Made by a program: the position numbers and the translations under genes | Shown: positions 7,495-11,484 of the stretch, one piece after another | How positions within the stretch are numbered: the first letter of the stretch is position 1 | How the letters are laid out: every line of letters begins with the position of its first letter | NCBI GenBank assembly: GCA_964483985.1 | Contig: CAZADS010000058.1 | Location: 1 to 11,484 of the forward strand | Reading direction: 5' to 3' | Length of the DNA stretch: 11,484 nucleotides | Source of the DNA: CAZADS01 sp964483985 | GTDB taxonomy: Bacteria; Pseudomonadota; Alphaproteobacteria; Thalassobaculales; Thalassobaculaceae | Notes under the pieces: model-generated | Told to the model about the DNA's origin: nothing | Databases searched by the model: none | Seen by the model: only the letters and a program-made list of their open reading frames with translations

Positions 7495-8412
7495 TTATAT
7501 GAATTGAGATTGCGCTATTCTGAAAAGGCCCGTAGCGGTGACATCTTCTGGCAATCTTCGGACCCCATATTTTTTTAAGGATAGGGCTGTCGCATATAAA
7601 TCCACGAGTTTTCCGTCTCCTATAAGAAAGATCTCAGGAGAGTTCTCATTAACATCAGTAGAATTTATTTCGTGTCCCACAAGTAGACCGGAGAGATAAG
7701 AAGACGCCGAATCTTCCTGGAGTTCGTTAAATAAGCTCTTAGAACGAATACCGAAAAGATGGTTCAAAAGCCCTCCAGGCGAATTTGCTCTTTCTATCCC
7801 CTCAGCGAATGCCTGCTTTTTCCAAGAATCTGAATCTAGCATATAACTGAGAATGGAATTATCCTTCATTAAACCGAAAATTTCTCCAGTCATATAAGTT
7901 CTGAACTCTATTACTTTGCCATCTTTAATTGTTGCCCATTTGCTGTGCGTTCCAGGCAAACAGACTGTACCGGTTGTGATTTCCGTTATTTCTAGAGCCC
8001 CGAGAATTTGGACTTCTTCACCTCGCATGACATCTGGGTTTCCAAAACCGTCTCTATATGACAGACCTGGTGTGATCCATATCTTTCTTCCGCGTTTGAG
8101 ATCTATAGCCGTTAAAGATGATTGTAGCTCATGGATATTGGCGGGGCATTGTAGATAGGGAGTTTCTTTCCAGCCTTGTCGACTACCAATCATACCAGAT
8201 AAAATTACTGTGGCATCTGGTGAGTTATTTAACCAATCTCCAATGAATTTTTCCAATACTTCCTCAAAACTTGAGTTTCGAATAGCCATTATGCCGGCTG
8301 ACTCAGTTCGTCGACAAAGGACCTCTCCATCTGGCCCGAATAAATATGCGCGCAAGTTAGTCGTTCCCCAGTCGCAACCTATGACGGTTAATGGTTTGTT
8401 GTATGCTGACAT
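7495..8412 (-). CDS. dgoK: 2-dehydro-3-deoxygalactonokinase (KDGal kinase)
   Basis: DgoK phosphorylates 2-keto-3-deoxy-galactonate with ATP in the cytosolic DeLey-Doudoroff pathway; aldolase DgoA then splits the product to pyruvate and glyceraldehyde-3-phosphate. The 305-residue protein has the family's sugar-kinase blocks: the phosphate-binding DWGTTNLRAY at 14-23, LSGMIGSRQGW at 71-81, PDVMRGEEVQI at 126-136, PGTHSKW at 153-159 and TGEIF at 175-179. GLLVGHEI (242-249) and GDGKLVDLYATAL (265-277) form the C-terminal lobe. Length is typical and no lesion is seen. The start ATG at 8412 follows a good GAGGG (8420-8424) with 7-nt spacing. Its natural partner dgoA, immediately downstream, is decayed, so the kinase is an orphan here. 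A KDPG/KDPGal aldolase elsewhere in the genome could rescue the pathway. It is transcribed divergently from the two sugar-acid genes to its right. Confidence 0.9.
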   Translation of the reverse strand: MSAYNKPLTVIGCDWGTTNLRAYLFGPDGEVLCRRTESAGIMAIRNSSFEEVLEKFIGDWLNNSPDATVILSGMIGSRQGWKETPYLQCPANIHELQSSLTAIDLKRGRKIWITPGLSYRDGFGNPDVMRGEEVQILGALEITEITTGTVCLPGTHSKWATIKDGKVIEFRTYMTGEIFGLMKDNSILSYMLDSDSWKKQAFAEGIERANSPGGLLNHLFGIRSKSLFNELQEDSASSYLSGLLVGHEINSTDVNENSPEIFLIGDGKLVDLYATALSLKKYGVRRLPEDVTATGLFRIAQSQFI

Positions 8413-8715
8413 CTTTTAACCCTCGTGCTGGATCGTTTAGGATTGGGCCGTCAAGCGGCCATTGTCGATAAGCAAGCGGTTTGAATATAATTTCAAAAAA
8501 ACTCCGCCGGCTTCATCGGATTAAAATTGAGCGTATATTTGTCAGGCTCTAACAGTCAGCAAAAATTTCGATCGGTAAAAATCATTAAGGGTAGCTGTCG
8601 CTATTTTTTATTCAAATGCTCCCATTTCTATTGATGCCGATAGCCAACAGATGTTAAGCCAAGGTTCGCATTTTGGGCGCAGGTTCTATTTTAAAAAATG
8701 TAGGGGACTAAAGTT
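8413..8715. promoter_or_regulatory. Divergent intergenic region between dgoK and the FAH-family gene
   Basis: About 300 bp separate the two divergent start codons, and I see no gene in it on either strand. It should hold both promoters and probably an operator. Visible structure is limited to a GC stem GGCCG/CGGCC with a TCAAG loop (8446-8460), just upstream of the dgoK ribosome binding site, and the FAH-gene ribosome binding site AGGGGA (8702-8707). No -35/-10 pair is convincing. No regulator gene is adjacent. Confidence 0.5.
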
Positions 8716-9561
8716 ATGAAATTATTGCGATATGGACCCAAGGGTCAAGAAAAACCTGGTTTATTGGATGAAAAAGGAATAATTCGGGATCTTTCCGGAA
8801 TAATAAATGATATCGACCCATCGACTTTAAATGAGGAAACCATGCGGAATATTGGTTTACTAGATCTGTCCGCTTTGGATGAAGTGCCGGGGTCTCCACG
8901 TATTGGTCCATGCGTTGGAAATATTGGTAAGATGGTTTGTATAGGATTAAATTATTCGGATCATGCTGCTGAAACTGGGGCAACTCCTCCTCCAGAGCCT
9001 ATTATTTTTATGAAGGCAAATTCCGCGATCTGCGGTCCAAATGATGACGTTCGTATTCCGAGAACTTCTGTTAAAACAGATTGGGAAGTTGAACTTGGTT
9101 TCGTCATAGGTAAAGAGGCTAAATATGTTACAGAAAGTAATGCTCTGGACTACGTCGCTGGGTATTGTATTGTAAATGACGTTTCAGAACGGGAGTTTCA
9201 AGCTGAAAGGTCAGGGCAATGGACTAAAGGGAAAAGCAGCGACACATTTGGCCCTACCGGCCCGTGGTTAGTTACTAGAGATGAAATAAAAGATCCCCAG
9301 AATTTAAAAATGACAACCGACGTAAATGGGAAACGGTATCAAGATGGAAATACGAGCACGATGATTTTCGGTGTAAGATTTTTGGTGCATTATCTATCGC
9401 AGTTTTTCACTTTGCATCCCGGGGACGTGGTCTCTACTGGCACTCCTCCAGGGGTGGGTTTAGGTGTGAAACCTGACCCAATATTTTTAAAACCTGGAGA
9501 TGAAATGCATTTAACAATCGAGGGGTTAGGAGAACAGCGTCAAAAATGTGTCCCAGACTGA
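8716..9561 (+). CDS. Fumarylacetoacetate hydrolase family protein, likely diketo-deoxy-sugar-acid hydrolase
   Basis: This 281-residue FAH-superfamily enzyme is probably cytosolic and Mg2+-dependent, cleaving or hydrating a 2-keto acid. The N-terminus MKLLRYGPKGQEKPGLLDE and the overall layout resemble the branch containing 2,4-diketo-3-deoxy-L-rhamnonate (LRA6) and -fuconate hydrolases, often misnamed ureidoglycolate lyase. Active-site features are GLNYSDHA at 77-84 (H83), K100 in FMKANSAICGP, metal ligands E124 and E126 in DWEVELG, D155 in NDVSERE, and TGTPPGVG at 241-248. All FAH metal-site residues are present and the length is typical. The ribosome binding site AGGGGA lies 8 nt before the ATG. 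A XylX-like gene follows about 70 nt later on the same strand, and dgoK diverges upstream, both supporting a role in sugar-acid breakdown. The exact substrate is inferred by resemblance only. Confidence 0.85.
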   Translation: MKLLRYGPKGQEKPGLLDEKGIIRDLSGIINDIDPSTLNEETMRNIGLLDLSALDEVPGSPRIGPCVGNIGKMVCIGLNYSDHAAETGATPPPEPIIFMKANSAICGPNDDVRIPRTSVKTDWEVELGFVIGKEAKYVTESNALDYVAGYCIVNDVSEREFQAERSGQWTKGKSSDTFGPTGPWLVTRDEIKDPQNLKMTTDVNGKRYQDGNTSTMIFGVRFLVHYLSQFFTLHPGDVVSTGTPPGVGLGVKPDPIFLKPGDEMHLTIEGLGEQRQKCVPD

Positions 9562-9632
9562 GTTAGCGGACCGAACGAGATGTAAGGAATGATATCTGAA
9601 CGAAAGTAATTTTCTTAGGTTTGGAGATGTTG

Positions 9633-10811
9633 ATGAGGCTGGATCTCACAATTGATAATTGTCTTCCAGAGGATTGGTATAACGCTAACTTGGTTGGTCG
9701 GGTGTGGGTTCCGGGGAAAGTTGGTGGTCCAGCGGTAGTCGTGCTTCGAGAACAACGTGTGATAGATATATCAGCTGAAGTGCCGACTGTTTCCGGACTT
9801 TTGAATAAGCCAAAAATATTGGAGTTTTTAACCTCAGCAACTGGCTCGGATATAGGAGAAATTGGCGAAATATTGGCGAATTCGGACTACAAATCTCGCA
9901 ATTTAAATGAACCGTATCTTTTGGCTCCAGTTGACCTTCAGGCTATAAAAGCTTGTGGAGTTACCTTTGCCCAAAGCATGTTGGAAAGGGTAATCGAAGA
10001 GAGAGCCAAGGGTGATCCCATTGCGGCTGATAATATAAGGGATGAGATTCGCGATAACATAGGAATGGACCTCAAAGCTATTATTCCTGGGTCAGATGAG
10101 GCAATGCAATTGAAGGAGGTTTTGATAGGGAAAGGAATGTGGTCTCAATATCTTGAAGTAGGAATAGGACCGGACGCCGAAGTTTTTACTAAAGCTCAAC
10201 CAATGTCTGCGGTTGGAATTGGTTCTCAAATTGGAATTTATTCGAAGTCGGCATGGAATAATCCGGAACCGGAAATAACTTTATTGGTTAACGCAAGAGG
10301 GGAGATTTGTGGAGCGACACTGGGTAATGACGTAAACTTGCGAGACATAGAGGGTAGAAGCGCTTTGCTCCTTGGTAAGGCTAAGGATAACAACGCATCG
10401 GCTGCAGTAGGACCATTCATTCGGATATTCGACGATAATTATACTCTCGATGACGTAAGGGTCTCTGATTTATCGTTAACTGTATCTGGTCTTGACCAGT
10501 TTACTTTGCATGGACGTAGCTCAATGTCGGAGATAAGCCGCGATGTAGCGGACTTAGTTTCCGAAACGATAGGACCCCATCACCAATATCCGGATGGATT
10601 TTGTTTAATGACGGGTACGCTATTTGCCCCGACGGAAGACAGAGATCAAATTGGCGAGGGATTTACTCATAAGATAGGTGACGTTGTTCGAATCTCTAAT
10701 TCTAGATTAGGAGCATTGATAAATGAGGTAAATTTGTCAGAGAAGATATCTCCTTGGACTTTTGGTTTGGGAGAATTGATGGGGAATCTCGCTGCCCGAG
10801 GATTGCTGTAA
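9633..10811 (+). CDS. XylX-like 2-keto-3-deoxy-pentonate dehydratase (FAH superfamily)
   Basis: This 392-residue protein closely resembles Caulobacter XylX, which dehydrates 2-keto-3-deoxy-D-xylonate to alpha-ketoglutarate semialdehyde in the non-phosphorylating (Weimberg) pathway. Shared blocks are the LPEDW start (11-15), LLAPVDLQAIKACGVTFAQS at 96-115, ERVIEERAKGD at 118-128, WSQYLEVGIGPDAEVFTKA at 170-188, NNPEPE at 209-214 (E212 and E214, the metal ExE pair), GNDVNLRDIEGRSALLL at 231-247 (D233), KAKDNNASAAVGP at 249-261 and HHQYPDG at 316-322. The start ATG at 9633 has GGAG 6 nt upstream (9623-9626); an ATG at 9627 and a TTG at 9621 are in frame but poorly spaced. The neighbours expected for a full Weimberg route (sugar-acid dehydratase, semialdehyde dehydrogenase) are not in the window. 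It probably shares the transcript of the preceding FAH gene. The substrate could be another 2-keto-3-deoxy acid. Confidence 0.87.
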   Translation: MRLDLTIDNCLPEDWYNANLVGRVWVPGKVGGPAVVVLREQRVIDISAEVPTVSGLLNKPKILEFLTSATGSDIGEIGEILANSDYKSRNLNEPYLLAPVDLQAIKACGVTFAQSMLERVIEERAKGDPIAADNIRDEIRDNIGMDLKAIIPGSDEAMQLKEVLIGKGMWSQYLEVGIGPDAEVFTKAQPMSAVGIGSQIGIYSKSAWNNPEPEITLLVNARGEICGATLGNDVNLRDIEGRSALLLGKAKDNNASAAVGPFIRIFDDNYTLDDVRVSDLSLTVSGLDQFTLHGRSSMSEISRDVADLVSETIGPHHQYPDGFCLMTGTLFAPTEDRDQIGEGFTHKIGDVVRISNSRLGALINEVNLSEKISPWTFGLGELMGNLAARGLL

Positions 10812-10904
10812 CCAAAATAGCATTCTAAAGAATGAAAAAGGATCAGGGGTCGATTTTTTGAAGATGAAGCTGGTGGCAAGTTGGGGCAATGTTTATCTGG
10901 TGTT

Positions 10905-11484
10905 TCAAAGTTTATTGGCGTGGTCCCGTAAAATAAATTTTTGAACCTTACCAGTAGAAGTTTTAGGAAGATCGCCAAAAAGAATATGTTTAGGAATTTT
11001 GAAATGGGCCAGATTTTTTCGGCAATAAGCAATTAAATCAGTTTCAGTCGCTTTTGAGCCCGCCTTCAGTGCAATGAAAGCACATGGCGTTTCTCCCCAT
11101 TTTTCGTCTAGTTTGGCGACGACGGCTGCTTCGAGTACATCCGGGTGGCGATACAACACCCCTTCTATTTCGATAGTACTGATATTTTCGCCGCCAGAAA
11201 TAATAATGTCTTTTGACCGATCCTTTAGTTCAATATAACCGGACGGATGCATTACGCCTAAATCACCTGTATGAAACCATCCCCCAGCAAAAGCTTCTTT
11301 AGTTGCTTTTCGGTTTTTCAAATATCCTTTCTTGACGACATTGCCACGCATAAACACCTCACCCATGGATATCACAACGGCCGGCAATGGTTCAAGAGAT
11401 TTGGCGTCCCCAACCTAAAGGCCATCCAGCCCGGGGTATCGCACAACATGCCTAGATTATAAATCCGCCTGTAATGTAAAGGGT
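10905..11484 (-). pseudogene. Acyl-CoA synthetase (AMP-binding), C-terminal part, upstream frame broken, 5' off window
   Basis: The C-terminal part of an ANL-superfamily acyl-CoA synthetase, which activates a carboxylic acid to its CoA thioester. Counting from a TTG at 11387 (160 residues), it has GGWFHTGDLG at 35-44 (core-domain end), KDRSKDIIISGGENIS at 55-70 and the C-terminal lid with PKTSTGKVQKF at 141-151, where K147 is the catalytic lysine. This part is clean and close to the family. Upstream, the same frame still reads as the enzyme (VVRYPGLDGL, then VGDAKSLEPLPA) but is cut by TAG at 11415-11417 and TAA at 11457-11459. PAVVISMGE replaces the usual PADGETMGE, as if a -1 and a +1 shift cancel. 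The gene therefore appears inactivated, or the contig end is error-prone. It converges with the XylX-like gene, 93 bp apart, with no clear terminator between. The substrate is not predictable. Confidence 0.82.

Noticed and set aside
8446..8460. GGCCG/CGGCC stem as an intrinsic terminator
   Set aside because: There is no T tract on either side and it lies in a divergent spacer where no transcript should end.
8413..8715. A degraded gene in the dgoK/FAH spacer, analogous to dgoA
   Set aside because: I translated both strands by eye and found no run of residues that I can match to a family.
10821..10834. Hairpin CATTC-TAAA-GAATG after the XylX-like gene as a terminator
   Set aside because: The stem is only 5 bp and AT-rich, and it is followed by A-rich rather than T-rich sequence on the plus strand.
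1..11484. CRISPR array, tRNA or rRNA gene, insertion sequence, toxin-antitoxin or phage defence system
   Set aside because: No spaced direct repeats, no cloverleaf or rRNA-like sequence, no terminal inverted repeats and no transposase, nuclease or toxin-like proteins were seen.

Overview
The window reads as chromosome of an alphaproteobacterium of moderate-to-low GC (judged by eye). The evidence is the family resemblance of the proteins and the block ubiD, pmbA, msbA-type exporter, DUF374 acyltransferase and waaA, which is an alphaproteobacterial style of neighbourhood. Coding density is high. I see no rRNA, tRNA, insertion sequence, phage gene or CRISPR array. Three genes look broken (waaA, a dgoA remnant and an acyl-CoA synthetase). 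That fits a genome in erosion, such as a host-associated or streamlining lineage, unless some of the stops are assembly errors.

Left block, minus strand, about 6424 down to 1: ubiD (ubiquinone precursor decarboxylase) and pmbA/tldE (partner subunit of the TldD/E protease) lie head to tail. After a 117-bp gap holding a plausible extended -10 promoter come an MsbA-like ABC exporter, a DUF374 lysophospholipid acyltransferase-like protein and waaA (Kdo transferase). The last three are tightly packed, with a 9-nt gap and then an ATGA overlap, and form an envelope-lipid/lipid A operon. waaA carries an in-frame TAA exactly where the conserved HEGEE motif should be. The homologous frame continues beyond it to the window edge.

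Middle, 6470-7494: a small NTF2/SnoaL-like protein is transcribed divergently from ubiD. A stretch of about 575 bp follows that has no intact gene, but most of it is a decayed minus-strand copy of dgoA (KDPGal/KDPG-type aldolase). The remnant lies directly downstream of dgoK and can be read in pieces in shifting frames. It contains an internal 18-bp tandem duplication.

Right block, 7495-10811: dgoK (2-dehydro-3-deoxygalactonokinase, minus) faces away from two plus-strand genes across a roughly 300-bp divergent control region. The first is a fumarylacetoacetate-hydrolase-family protein resembling 2,4-diketo-3-deoxy-L-rhamnonate/fuconate hydrolases. The second is a XylX-like 2-keto-3-deoxy-pentonate dehydratase. 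Together these form a sugar-acid catabolism locus that mixes a phosphorylating route, now missing its aldolase, with non-phosphorylating routes. The right edge, 10905-11484 on the minus strand, holds the C-terminal part of an acyl-CoA synthetase whose homologous upstream frame has two in-frame stops.

I did not find a wholly new molecular system. The most informative content is the set of decayed genes and the metabolic rewiring they imply.
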